Source: Paenibacillus sonchi
GTDB lineage: Bacteria; Bacillota; Bacilli; Paenibacillales; Paenibacillaceae
Assembly (NCBI RefSeq): GCF_016772475.1
Contig: NZ_CP068595.1
Location: forward strand, 4,154,001-4,218,000
DNA length: 64,000 nucleotides
Direction of reading: 5' to 3'
A program made the position numbers and the translations under genes. This document shows, piece after piece, positions 10,344 to 19,134 of the stretch. The stretch's first letter is position 1, and each line of letters begins with the position of its first letter. The notes below the pieces were generated by a model, which saw only the letters and a list, made by a program, of their open reading frames with translations, had not been told where the DNA came from and made no database searches.

Positions 10344-11081
10344 ATGGACCCATTGCAGACACTGGTTTCCTGGATTAAGGACAGCGGGAGCATAGTTTTT
10401 TTTGGAGGGGCCGGAACATCCACCGAAAGCGGAATACCGGATTTCCGCTCGGCGGCAGGGCTGTATCAGACACAGCACAATTCTCCTTATCCGCCAGAGG
10501 TAATGCTGAGCCGCAGCTTTTTTATGTCCTCGCCGGACATTTTTTTTGACTTTTACCGCAGCAAAATGATTCACCCGGAAGCGAAGCCGAACGGGGCGCA
10601 TCAGCTTCTTGCCCAGCTGGAGCGTGACGGCAAGCTCAAAGCGGTCATTACGCAAAACATCGACGGCCTGCATCAGCTCGCCGGAAGCCGGCGCGTGCTG
10701 GAGCTGCATGGCTCCATTCACCGCAACCACTGCATGGATTGCTCGCGTTATTATGGGCTGGACCAAGTGCTTGCCTCCGAGGCCGGAGTTCCGCGCTGCA
10801 CGGAATGCGGGGGGATAATCAAGCCGGATGTGGTGCTCTATGAAGAGGAGCTGGATCATGATGTCCTTGTTGAATCGGTCGCGGCCATTGCAGCCGCGGA
10901 TCTGCTCATCATCGGCGGGACTTCGCTTACGGTGCAGCCGGCAGCCAGCCTGATTACTTATTTCCGGGGCCGGCATACCGTGCTGCTGAACGGGGATCCG
11001 ACTCCGTATGATCATCAGGCCGATCTGATTATTACGGACCGGATCGGTGCTGTGATGGGGAAGATTCAGGAACTGCTGTAA
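10344..11081 (+). CDS. cobB: NAD-dependent protein deacylase (sirtuin)
   Basis: This sirtuin of about 245 residues removes acyl groups from protein lysines using NAD. It has GGAGTSTESGIPDFRSAAG (NAD-binding loop), TQNIDGLHQLAG, LELHGS (catalytic His), a four-cysteine zinc site (CMDC and CTEC), and GTSLTVQPAA. The Ala-Tyr-Arg signature of desuccinylases is not apparent; FYRSKM follows the flexible loop. The start is uncertain. ATG 10344 follows GAAAGGATG at a long distance, and an in-frame ATG at 10314 lies two bases after the HAD stop without a clear site. It is probably co-transcribed with the HAD gene. Likely roles are control of acetyl-CoA synthetase or general lysine deacetylation. Confidence 0.92.
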   Translation: MDPLQTLVSWIKDSGSIVFFGGAGTSTESGIPDFRSAAGLYQTQHNSPYPPEVMLSRSFFMSSPDIFFDFYRSKMIHPEAKPNGAHQLLAQLERDGKLKAVITQNIDGLHQLAGSRRVLELHGSIHRNHCMDCSRYYGLDQVLASEAGVPRCTECGGIIKPDVVLYEEELDHDVLVESVAAIAAADLLIIGGTSLTVQPAASLITYFRGRHTVLLNGDPTPYDHQADLIITDRIGAVMGKIQELL

Positions 11082-11143
11082 GCCGGCCGGCAGCCATGCC
11101 GGGAAGCAGGAAGACAATATATTTATAACCGGCCTGCTTCTCA

Positions 11144-11401
11144 CTATATAAGTTGAACTTAAAAAATTCATAAAAAGGGTAGAAGTGCGGAGGGGAAGTT
11201 TGGATACTTACAGAGCGAATGCGTCCGCCTGAAAGCTTTCCGTAGGAAAGCTCGCTTCGGAAGCATAATCAGTCACCGGATTTCAACCGCTAAAAGCGGT
11301 TCAATCAAGAAATTCTTACGACAACAGCGGCTGGAAGTCCAAACATTCCCCGTAGTTACGACCATACCCCACAATGTTAAACTATAGTTCAACTTATATA
11401 G
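11144..11401. mobile_element. MITE-like element with perfect 16-bp terminal inverted repeats
   Basis: The ends CTATATAAGTTGAACT (11144-11159) and AGTTCAACTTATATAG (11386-11401) are perfect inverted repeats. Inside lies a foldback core (11188-11352) whose ends, GGGGAAGTTTGGA and TCCAAACATTCCCC, are also inverted, plus a CCGCTAAAAGCGG hairpin. No coding capacity. The TA bases at the tips fit a TA target duplication, as for IS630/Tc1-type MITEs, but the palindromic ends make this ambiguous. A diverged core copy lies at 41810-41930. Confidence 0.7.
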
Positions 11402-11472
11402 ATTACATTTACCTTCAGCGGTTTAAAATAGGGTATCGCGTCTATCAGAGAAACGAGAGGCAGGGATGAAGA

Positions 11473-12474
11473 ATGGTATATGTGGCTAACGATGAACGGT
11501 ATGAAGGGATGCGGTACAACCGCACGGGCAGATCCGGCCTCAAGCTTCCGGCAATTTCACTCGGACTCTGGCATAATTTTGGCGGCATCAATACCTATGA
11601 AAATGGCCGGGAGATGATTACCCGCTCGTTCGATCTCGGAATTACCCATTTTGATCTCGCCAATAACTACGGACCGCCCGCCGGGTCTGCGGAGGAAATG
11701 TTCGGCAAGGTGCTTGCCCGCGACCTGGCTCCCTACCGTGATGAGCTGGTTGTTTCAACCAAGGCAGGGTATTATATGTGGCCCGGCCCTTATGGGGACT
11801 GGGGTTCACGTAAATATATGCTGGCGAGCCTCGATCAGAGCCTGAAGCGGCTGGGGCTGGATTATGTGGATATTTTTTATTCGCACCGGCCTGACCCGGA
11901 GACGCCGCTGGAAGAAACGATGGGCGCTCTGGATACTGCGGTCCGTTCCGGCAAGGCGCTGTATGTCGGGCTGTCCAACTATACGGCAGAGCAGACCGCG
12001 GAGGCTGTCCGTATTCTTACCAGCCTTGGCACGCCGCTGCTGATTCATCAGCCCCGGTACTCCATGCTGGACCGCTGGATCGAAGGCGGGCTGCAGGATG
12101 TGCTGGAGGAGCATGGCATCGGCAGCATCGCCTTCACCCCGCTGGCTCAGGGTCTGTTGACCAGCAAATACCTCAACGGGATTCCGGAGGATTCCCGGGC
12201 GGCAGGGCCGTCCGCTTCTCTGAACGAAAGCCGGATTACCCCCGAGGTGCTGCGCAAAATTCACGCGCTCAACCAGCTTGCCGTCTCGCGCGGCCTGTCC
12301 CTGGCGCAGTTTGCGCTGCTCTGGACCCTGCGCGGCGGCCGGGTCACCTCTGCGCTGATCGGCGCGAGCCGCGTCAGCCAGATCGAAGAGAATGTCGCCG
12401 CATTATCCCACGGCGAGTTCTCGCAGGAGGAGCTGGACCGGATAGAGACGATCCTGAAGACGGACAGCGAGTAG
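11473..12474 (+). CDS. Aldo/keto reductase, YghZ-like (L-glyceraldehyde 3-phosphate reductase type)
   Basis: This 333-residue NADPH-dependent oxidoreductase has a TIM barrel. Visible marks are LGLWHNFGG, FDLANNYGPPAGSAEE (catalytic Asp and Tyr), VVSTKAGYYMWPGPYG (Lys), IFYSHRPDPETPLEET (His) and the C-terminal cofactor region LIGASRVSQIEEN. The MWPGPYGDWGSRKY segment is typical of the YghZ/AKR14 subgroup, which reduces methylglyoxal or L-glyceraldehyde 3-phosphate. The ATG at 11473 follows GAGAGGCAGGGATGAAG. It is a single gene with its own terminator, lying just after the MITE. Confidence 0.92.
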   Translation: MVYVANDERYEGMRYNRTGRSGLKLPAISLGLWHNFGGINTYENGREMITRSFDLGITHFDLANNYGPPAGSAEEMFGKVLARDLAPYRDELVVSTKAGYYMWPGPYGDWGSRKYMLASLDQSLKRLGLDYVDIFYSHRPDPETPLEETMGALDTAVRSGKALYVGLSNYTAEQTAEAVRILTSLGTPLLIHQPRYSMLDRWIEGGLQDVLEEHGIGSIAFTPLAQGLLTSKYLNGIPEDSRAAGPSASLNESRITPEVLRKIHALNQLAVSRGLSLAQFALLWTLRGGRVTSALIGASRVSQIEENVAALSHGEFSQEELDRIETILKTDSE

Positions 12475-12514
12475 TTCAGAATAAGTAGCTCTGTATACAA
12501 ACAGCATCACACCT

Positions 12515-12553
12515 GAAAAGCCCGCTTCCTGCCGATCCGGAAACGGGCTTTTC
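12515..12553 (+). terminator. Terminator after the aldo/keto reductase gene
   Basis: AAAAGCCCG ... CGGGCTTTT hairpin with a GGAA/TTCC inner stem. The flanking A and T runs make it potentially bidirectional. Confidence 0.85.
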
Positions 12554-12748
12554 GTGCAGACTGCGGATTGTCCGGCCGGTGACCGGTCATGCGAAAGTAT
12601 TTGCATGAGCTGCTTGCATTGCTAACGCAAGTACATATCATCGGGACTTTTAGTCTCCGTGCGTATTTAGCTCGTGAACAGTATCGCTAATCGGCTTGTT
12701 TGTCTGCTGGTCCTCGTGGGAGCAAAGTATCGTAAATCCGGCGTAACT

Positions 12749-13222
12749 GTCCGCCGGGGCACTTTAAGTGGAAAAAGTATCACTAATCCGGTGTAACTGT
12801 CTCCTGGGCAACGTTTAGTGGGAAAAAGTACCACTAATTCGCCCATAAACGTCCGGATGTGATGAAACTGCTTAAATTAAGTGGACAAAATCCCACTAAA
12901 CCCTGTTCGCGCCAGATTTCCGGCGAATTAGTTTTACTTTTTCCACTTAGCACTCCTGGTGTAACTATCTGCTGCTGCACTCATAGTGGAAAAAGGTACC
13001 GCTAATCCGGCACGACTGTCCGCCGGGGCACTTTAAGTGGAAAAAGTATCACTAATCCGGCGTAACTGTCTGCTGGGCTATATTTAGTGGGAAAAAGTAC
13101 CACTAATTCGCCCATAAACGTCCGGATGTGATGAAACTGCTTAAATTAAGTGGACAAAATCCCACTAAACCCTGTTCCCGCCAGATTTCCGGCGGATTAG
13201 TTTTACTTTTTCCACTTAGCAC
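12749..13222. repeat. Direct duplication of a ~205-bp GTGGAAAAAG-family repeat
   Basis: Two copies (12749-12953 and 13018-13222, offset 269 bases) are nearly identical. Each contains TAAGTGGAAAAAGTATCACT, AGTGGGAAAAAGTACCACTA, an AAGTGGACAAAATCCCACT hairpin, and an inverted end TTTTACTTTTTCCACTTAG. A degenerate start of a third copy is seen at 12716-12748. No gene. The rest of 12554-12748 holds nothing recognisable. Confidence 0.85.
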
Positions 13223-13357
13223 CCTCCCGCAAGTGGAGTTTCAAGCGGGAGTAATCTGAGCAAAAAGGCGTAAGTACAAATCTACTTAGCGTTCAGCCAA
13301 TGTTGGCGATTATGAACAGGATGAACTGGATCAAGGGTGGGCTGGCAGAAACTCCGC

Positions 13358-13459
13358 GAGCCCCGGCCGTCCGCGAGCCCCGGCCGTCCGCGAGCCCCGG
13401 CCACCCGCGAGCCCCGGCCGTCCGCGAGCCCCGGCCACCCGCGAGCCCCGGCCGTCCCC
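13358..13459. repeat. Six tandem copies of a 17-bp GC-rich repeat
   Basis: GAGCCCCGGCCGTCCGC and its variant GAGCCCCGGCCACCCGC repeat six times from 13358, in the order GT, GT, AC, GT, AC, GT. The array ends 12 bases before the stop of the AraC gene on the opposite strand. Apparent ORFs through it are low complexity. Confidence 0.9.
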
Positions 13460-13471
13460 CGGGGCCGCCAT

Positions 13472-14329
13472 CTACTTCTCCCCATGCCTTGCCGTAGCAA
13501 TACGGTAAGCGGTGGGGGACTGCGCGCAGAAGCGCTTGAACTGCCGGGAGAAGTACAGGGCATCCGTCAGGCCGACCGAGGCCGCAACCTGCTCGACGGA
13601 CAGCTCCGGGCGCTCCCGCAGCAGCAGCCGCGATTTCTCGATGCGCAGCTTCAGCAGGTAAGTCACGGGCGACAGGCCCGTTTCCTGCTTGAAGATGCGT
13701 GACAGATAAGCGCGGTTGTAGCCGAGGCTGGCGCACATCTGCTCAATGGAGACGGGATGGGCGTACTGGGCCGCCATGTAGTGGATCATTTGCTTCACGG
13801 TGCGCTTAACCTGCGATTCCGCACCGGGCAGCCGGGAAGAGGCGAGAAGCAGTTCGGCTGCTTCGCCGACGAGCAGATAGAGATAGCCCAGCGAGGTGAG
13901 ATGGGCGCTCTCCATGCCCGCATAGAAGGCACGCATCATCCCGGCCAGGGCGCCGGGGAATACACTGCCTTCGGCGGTGGACAGGACCGGCTTCTGCGGA
14001 GTGAAGCCGGTCTGCAGCACGAGCGCGTCCGCGTCCGTGCCCGTGAAGGCAGCCCAGCGGTAGCGCCAGGGCTGATCTTCGTCCGAGACATAGCTGACGA
14101 GCTGTCCGGGATGAATCAGGAAGCAGTCACCCGGCCCAAGCTCATACTTCCTCTCCTCGGTGCGGAAGGTTCCGAAGCCGGATTCAATGAAATGCATGAG
14201 GTAATAATCATAGATTTTGGGACCGGCCTGATGCAGAGGCAGAGTCTGGCTCTCGCCGGCAAAAAGCACATGCAGATGCTGCCGGTCATAAACCACGGGA
14301 TTTGATCCTACGGAATAAGTATGTTCCAC
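13472..14329 (-). CDS. AraC-family regulator with cupin sensor, divergent from galK
   Basis: This 285-residue one-component regulator has an N-terminal AraC-type cupin (about residues 10-150; YYLMHFIESGFGTFRTEERKY, ELGPGDCFLIHPGQLVSYV) that usually binds a sugar. Two C-terminal helix-turn-helix motifs follow (VSIEQMCASLGYNRAYLSRIFK and SVEQVAASVGLTDALYFSRQFK regions). Divergent placement 235 bases from galK suggests it activates galKET in response to galactose or a galactoside. That is inference from position. No strong ribosome binding site is obvious before the ATG at 14329. The gene ends next to the 17-bp tandem repeat. Confidence 0.9.
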   Translation of the reverse strand: MEHTYSVGSNPVVYDRQHLHVLFAGESQTLPLHQAGPKIYDYYLMHFIESGFGTFRTEERKYELGPGDCFLIHPGQLVSYVSDEDQPWRYRWAAFTGTDADALVLQTGFTPQKPVLSTAEGSVFPGALAGMMRAFYAGMESAHLTSLGYLYLLVGEAAELLLASSRLPGAESQVKRTVKQMIHYMAAQYAHPVSIEQMCASLGYNRAYLSRIFKQETGLSPVTYLLKLRIEKSRLLLRERPELSVEQVAASVGLTDALYFSRQFKRFCAQSPTAYRIATARHGEK

Positions 14330-14464
14330 GCTGGAACCGCCTTTCTTGAGTTAACGCTGCCATAACCGCGCAGACGGGTGGATAAGGTGAGGAAACTACC
14401 TTTTGATTATATCGCCACTTTTTCGGAAAGTCACATTTGTCCATGCATTACACACATGATTGCA

Positions 14465-14494
14465 TTATCAGGGCAAGTCTGATTTTATTATAAT
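14465..14494 (+). promoter_or_regulatory. Probable galKET promoter
   Basis: TTATCA (14465-14470), 18 bases, TATAAT (14489-14494), about 70 bases before the galK start. The poor -35 box fits a promoter needing the divergent AraC activator. Confidence 0.5.
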
Positions 14495-14564
14495 GTAAGC
14501 ATAAACGAAGCAATACGCTTTCCAAAGTTCAAGCAAGAAGCAGCGAAAGGATGGAGTGGCATTA

Positions 14565-15743
14565 ATGAGCTTACAGGATCTGAAAGTCAAATTTATCGAG
14601 AAATACGGAAAAAGCACAGAGGAGGTGCGTATATTCTATGCTCCGGGGCGGGTGAATCTCATCGGAGAGCATTTGGATTACAACGGGGGATACGTGTTTC
14701 CGGCAGCGCTGGACTTTGGGACTACACTGATCGTGCGGCCGCGCAGCGACGGCAGGGTTCAGTTCGCATCGACGAATTTTCCATATGAAGCTTCCATTGA
14801 CTACAGTGAAATCGGCAAAGCCAAAACCGGGGAATGGGTGGACTATCCGGTAGGTGTGATGGTGGAACTGGCCAAAAAAGATCTTCCGGTCTCTGCAGGC
14901 TATGATCTCCTGTTCCATGGCGAGATTCCGAACGGCTCAGGCCTGTCCTCCTCGGCTTCCATCGAAGTGGTTACCGGTTTCGCCTTCCTGACGCTGCTCG
15001 GCGGAGATACGGATACTGTGGAAATCGCCTTGCTGTCGCAGCGTGCGGAGAACCAGTACGTGGGCGTGAATTCCGGGATTATGGACCAGTTCGCCGTGGC
15101 CAACGGCAAGCGCGATCAGGCGATCCTGCTGATGTGTGACACGCTGGAGTACAGCCTGATTCCTTTTGTGACCGGCTCTTACAAGCTGGTGATCAGCAAC
15201 ACGAACAAGAAGAGAGGTCTGGTGGACTCCAAATACAATGAGCGCCGCAGCCAATGCGAAGAGGCCCTGGCGATTTTGAAGCAGGAGGTTCCGGGCTTGT
15301 CCTACCTGGCAGAGCTGAAGCCTGAGCAGTTTGAAGCGCACAAGGACAAAATCACCGACGAAACGGTACGGCGCCGCGCCCGCCATGTAGTGGAAGAGAA
15401 CCAGCGTGTGCTCGACTCCGTGGAAGTGCTGAAGCAGAACGACCTGAAGCAGTTCGGTCTGTATATGAATGATTCCCATGTCTCGCTGCGCGACCTCTAT
15501 GAAGTCAGCTGTGAAGAACTGGATGTCATGGTGGAAGAAGCACAAAAGATTCCCGGCACTCTCGGCTCCCGGATGACCGGCGCAGGCTTTGGCGGCTGTA
15601 CTGTATCGCTGGTGCATGAGAATGACGTGGAACGATTTATTCGTGAAGTAGGAGAAGCTTACAGAACCAGAACCGGTTTAATCGGCGAGTTTTATGTATG
15701 CGGGATTGGCAATGGTGTAGAAGAACTGAAGGGAGTGGAGTAA
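14565..15743 (+). CDS. galK: Galactokinase
   Basis: This 392-residue GHMP-family kinase phosphorylates galactose at C1 with ATP, the first step of the Leloir pathway. It shows the galactokinase signature GRVNLIGEHLDYNGGYVFP, the ATP loop IPNGSGLSSSASIEV, the catalytic-base region NSGIMDQFAVANGK, and the C-terminal GHMP motif MTGAGFGGCTVSLV. The ATG at 14565 follows GGATGGAG at good spacing. The frame also allows a GTG at 14556, but that overlaps the binding site. First gene of galKET; galE starts one base after its stop. Confidence 0.97.
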   Translation: MSLQDLKVKFIEKYGKSTEEVRIFYAPGRVNLIGEHLDYNGGYVFPAALDFGTTLIVRPRSDGRVQFASTNFPYEASIDYSEIGKAKTGEWVDYPVGVMVELAKKDLPVSAGYDLLFHGEIPNGSGLSSSASIEVVTGFAFLTLLGGDTDTVEIALLSQRAENQYVGVNSGIMDQFAVANGKRDQAILLMCDTLEYSLIPFVTGSYKLVISNTNKKRGLVDSKYNERRSQCEEALAILKQEVPGLSYLAELKPEQFEAHKDKITDETVRRRARHVVEENQRVLDSVEVLKQNDLKQFGLYMNDSHVSLRDLYEVSCEELDVMVEEAQKIPGTLGSRMTGAGFGGCTVSLVHENDVERFIREVGEAYRTRTGLIGEFYVCGIGNGVEELKGVE

Positions 15744-15744
15744 G

Positions 15745-16731
15745 ATGGCGATTCTGGTAACAGGTGGAGCAGGGTATATCGGTTCACATACCGTAGCGGA
15801 GCTGCTGGAGCGGGGCGAAGAGGTTGTGGTGATCGACAATCTGCTGACAGGACACCGCGAGGCGCTGCTGGGCGGCAAGCTGTATGAGGGCGACCTGCGT
15901 GACAAGGTAACACTGAATAAGCTTTTTTCGGAAAACAAAATCGATGCCGTCATTCACTTTGCCGCAAGCTCACTGGTTGGCGAGAGCATGAAGGACCCGG
16001 TCAAATATTACGACAACAATGTGTATGGCACCCAGTGTCTTTTGGAAGCCATGCAGCAGGCCGGTGTGGATAAAATCGTCTTCTCCTCCACAGCCGCAAC
16101 CTACGGCGAACCGGAGAAGGTGCCGATTGAGGAAACCGACCGCACGGAACCGGCCAATGTGTACGGTGAAACCAAGCTGACCATGGAACGGATGATGGCC
16201 TGGTTCGACAAGGTGCTGGGCATCAAGTATGTGGCGCTGCGTTATTTTAATGCCGCAGGTGCCCATGCCAGCGGGAAAATCGGGGAAGACCACCGTCCGG
16301 AGAGCCATCTGATTCCGCTGGTGCTGCAGACCGCGCTGAAGCAGCGCGAGAGCATTGCGGTGTTCGGTGACGATTATCCGACAGAAGACGGCACCTGTGT
16401 GCGCGACTATATCCATGTCAGCGATTTGGCGGATGCCCATGTACGGGCAGTGAATTACCTGCGCAGCGGCAGTGCCAGCAACATTTTCAACCTGGGCAAC
16501 GGGCTGGGCTTCTCCGTCAAGCAGGTTATTGAAACGGCGAAGAAGGTAACCGGCCTGGATATTCCGGTAGTGATTCAGGAGCGCCGCGCCGGTGATCCGG
16601 CTGTACTGGTCGCTTCCTCCGACAAAGCCCGGTCTGTCCTTGGCTGGAATCCGCAGCACGCCGATGTCGAAGACATTATCCAAAGCGCCTGGAACTGGCA
16701 TTCGGCCAATCCGCAGGGCTATGGGGAATAG
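15745..16731 (+). CDS. galE: UDP-glucose 4-epimerase
   Basis: This 328-residue short-chain dehydrogenase interconverts UDP-galactose and UDP-glucose with bound NAD. It has the Rossmann motif VTGGAGYIGSH at the N-terminus, FAASSLVGESM, the catalytic SSTAATYGEP with YGETK (Tyr and Lys), and NLGNGLGFSVKQV towards the C-terminus. Length is normal. One base separates it from galK, so the two are translated from one message. It recycles UDP-sugar for GalT and supplies UDP-galactose for surface polymers. Confidence 0.97.
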   Translation: MAILVTGGAGYIGSHTVAELLERGEEVVVIDNLLTGHREALLGGKLYEGDLRDKVTLNKLFSENKIDAVIHFAASSLVGESMKDPVKYYDNNVYGTQCLLEAMQQAGVDKIVFSSTAATYGEPEKVPIEETDRTEPANVYGETKLTMERMMAWFDKVLGIKYVALRYFNAAGAHASGKIGEDHRPESHLIPLVLQTALKQRESIAVFGDDYPTEDGTCVRDYIHVSDLADAHVRAVNYLRSGSASNIFNLGNGLGFSVKQVIETAKKVTGLDIPVVIQERRAGDPAVLVASSDKARSVLGWNPQHADVEDIIQSAWNWHSANPQGYGE

Positions 16732-16795
16732 ATATCCGACACGGCCGAATATCTGTACCATTAGGGTAAGCACAGCCAGATGAAGGAGTAATGAA

Positions 16796-18376
16796 ATGGA
16801 TAACGAAAAGAGTGCCGCTCCCGCCGCGCAGAAGGCGCTGCATGCGATCGAACAGCTGGTGCTGTTTGCCAGTCATCAACAGCTGATTAAGCCTGCGGAT
16901 GCCGACTACAGCCGCAATGCGCTGCTGGACCAGTTCGGCTTCAGCGAGCCGTATGCTGCAGAATTCACAGAGGCTCCGCTTGAGAGCCCACAGGCTCCGC
17001 TGGATGTTCTGATTGACTACGGCTTTGAAACCGGTCTGATTCCCGAGAATACCGATACGTACCGCGACCTGCTGGACGCCAAAATCATGGGCCTCCTCAT
17101 GGCCCGCCCTTCCGAGGTCAATGCCGAGTTCTACAGGCTTTCCGCGGAGAAGGGCATTGAGGCGGCAACCGACCGCTTTTATAAGCTGAGCATTGATTCC
17201 AATTATATCCGTATGGACCGTATCTCCAAAAATGTGTTCTGGCTGCAGGATTCCCCGTACGGCGGCATTGAGATGACGATCAATCTGTCCAAGCCGGAGA
17301 AAAATCCGAAGGAAATCGCCATGGCCCGGCTGCTTCCGCCGCCGGTGTATCCGAAATGCCTGCTTTGCCGCGAGAATGTTGGTTATGCCGGAAGGCTCAA
17401 TCACCCGCCGCGGCAGAATCTGCGCGTTATTCCGCTGAAGCTGAACAACGAGAACTGGTTCCTCCAGTATTCTCCTTATGTCTACTACAATGAGCACTGC
17501 ATCGTGTTCCACCACGATCATGTGCCGATGAAGCTGACGAAAGATTCGCTGAAGCGCCTGCTTAGCTTTGTGGAAGCTTTTCCGCATTACTTCATCGGTT
17601 CCAATGCCGATCTGCCGATTGTTGGCGGCTCGATTCTGACCCATGACCATTTTCAGGGCGGGCGCCATACTTTCCCGATCCAGAAAGCACCGAAGGAGAT
17701 TACCTTCACCCACGCTGCCTATCCGGGTGTCAGCCTCAGCATCGTGAAGTGGCCAATGTCGGTGCTGCGTCTGCAGGGAGCCGATCCGGCAGTGCTGCTC
17801 GAATGCGGTAATGAATTCTATGAAGCTTGGAAAGTCTACAGTGATCCTGAAGCGGAAGTCCTGGCCGCAAGTGAGGTGGACGGGGAGCAGACGCGGCATA
17901 ATACCGTCACTCCGATCGTACGCCGGTCGGAAGACGGCGGATTTGAGATGGATCTGGTGCTGCGCAACAACCGGACCAGCGAGGAGCATCCCGAAGGGAT
18001 TTTTCACCCGCACCGGGAGATGCACCATATCAAAAAAGAAAATATCGGCCTGATCGAGGTAATGGGGCTGGCCATTCTACCCGGCCGCCTGAAGGAGGAG
18101 CTGGATGCCATCGCCGGAATTCTCGCCGGAGATACAGCTCTGCTGGAAGCCGTGCAGTCCCAGGCAGATCATGCGCTGGCGCAGCATGCTTCCTGGATTC
18201 AGGAGCTGGCCGCACGCTTCGGCACTGCTATGGAGCGTGAAGAGGCAGTCAAGACCGTGCAGAATGAGGTCGGCATTAAGTTCACCCACATTCTGGAGCA
18301 TGCGGGTGTCTATAAGCGGACACCGGCAGGCCAGGCGGCTTTCCGCCGTTTTGCCCACAGTCTGGGCTTCCGCTGA
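16796..18376 (+). CDS. galT: Galactose-1-phosphate uridylyltransferase (class II, Firmicute type)
   Basis: This 526-residue enzyme exchanges UMP between UDP-glucose and galactose-1-phosphate. It is the long class II form of Firmicutes (about 500 residues), unlike the 350-residue E. coli type. Marks include ARLLPPPVYPKCLLCRENVGYAGR, the nucleotide-transfer region LPIVGGSILTHDHFQGGRH (HxH-type His), and FHPHREMHHIKKENIGLIEVMGLAILPGRL. AAGGAGTAATGAA precedes the ATG at 16796. It is the last gene of galKET; a terminator follows at 18464. Confidence 0.97.
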   Translation: MDNEKSAAPAAQKALHAIEQLVLFASHQQLIKPADADYSRNALLDQFGFSEPYAAEFTEAPLESPQAPLDVLIDYGFETGLIPENTDTYRDLLDAKIMGLLMARPSEVNAEFYRLSAEKGIEAATDRFYKLSIDSNYIRMDRISKNVFWLQDSPYGGIEMTINLSKPEKNPKEIAMARLLPPPVYPKCLLCRENVGYAGRLNHPPRQNLRVIPLKLNNENWFLQYSPYVYYNEHCIVFHHDHVPMKLTKDSLKRLLSFVEAFPHYFIGSNADLPIVGGSILTHDHFQGGRHTFPIQKAPKEITFTHAAYPGVSLSIVKWPMSVLRLQGADPAVLLECGNEFYEAWKVYSDPEAEVLAASEVDGEQTRHNTVTPIVRRSEDGGFEMDLVLRNNRTSEEHPEGIFHPHREMHHIKKENIGLIEVMGLAILPGRLKEELDAIAGILAGDTALLEAVQSQADHALAQHASWIQELAARFGTAMEREEAVKTVQNEVGIKFTHILEHAGVYKRTPAGQAAFRRFAHSLGFR

Positions 18377-18463
18377 GCCGGCGTCTGCACAGTTCCTGTG
18401 GCTGTACAGGGCTTCGGCGAAGCCGTGCAGGCTCTGCTAATTGTATAGCTCTGCTTTAGGAAA

Positions 18464-18496
18464 TGTCCCCGGCCGCTGCGGCGCGGGGGCATTTTT
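18464..18496 (+). terminator. galKET operon terminator
   Basis: TGTCCCC / GGGGGCA stem with an inner GGCCGC-type stem and a T5 tail, 88 bases after the galT stop. Confidence 0.85.
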
Positions 18497-18654
18497 GTTC
18501 TTGTATAGGAAACTATGCAATGCTAAACAAAGTGGAGATCTATGAAGCTTCAGAAGAATAGGAAGGTGCAGTCGGAATAGGCTCCACCGGCGGAATTAGC
18601 GGACAGAGAAGGCCCTATTTTGCAAGAAAGCTTGCTTTCCTGACGGATACGGAC

Positions 18655-18785
18655 TCAGAAGCCGTTATATCGTTCATTTGAGCCTGGAATAAAGGGGAAA
18701 GGCACAAATAAAGGCATCTCAGTCCGCATAGCCTGCTGAGCCGCCTGAATCGGCAAAATAAAGGCTCTCCTGTCCGCATCACCCG
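18655..18785. repeat. Dispersed repeat with CTCAGTCCG / CTCCTGTCCG blocks
   Basis: GACTCAGAAGC...TTATATCG, then ATAAAGGCATCTCAGTCCG, AATCGGC, and AATAAAGGCTCTCCTGTCCG. The same ordered blocks occur at 57945-58085, so this is a dispersed element and not a gene. Confidence 0.65.
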
Positions 18786-18850
18786 TGGATCTATCGTCAA
18801 GAGGCCAAATGACGCTAATTTTGCCTAAGGGTACAACCATCCGTGCCCCC

Positions 18851-18971
18851 AACGTACCCCCAACGTACCCCCAACGTACCCCCAACGTACCCCCAACGTA
18901 CCCCCAACGTACCCCCAACGTACCCCCAACGTACCCCCAACGTGCTCCCAACGTACCCCTAACGTGCCCCG
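18851..18971. repeat. Eleven tandem copies of an 11-bp repeat
   Basis: AACGTACCCCC repeats at exact 11-base steps from 18851 to 18971. The first eight copies are perfect and the last three carry one or two changes. Eleven bases is close to one DNA helical turn. Frames through the array give only low-complexity peptides. Confidence 0.92.
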
Positions 18972-19134
18972 TCGATTTTGACACGGTGAGGAAATCGCTG
19001 TGGTCATAAGCTCCGGGCTGTTTTTCACCCCGCTGGGTGATTTTGTTCTTGTATAGGAAACTATGATTACTTCCGCATGTGGATAAAATTATACTTAAAG
19101 TTGTAGAATAATTACTTTGGACCCATTTGTAACG

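Noticed and set aside
16676..18028. A 450-residue frame antisense to galT and the end of galE
   Set aside because: It covers two clearly coding genes on the plus strand and has no family features.
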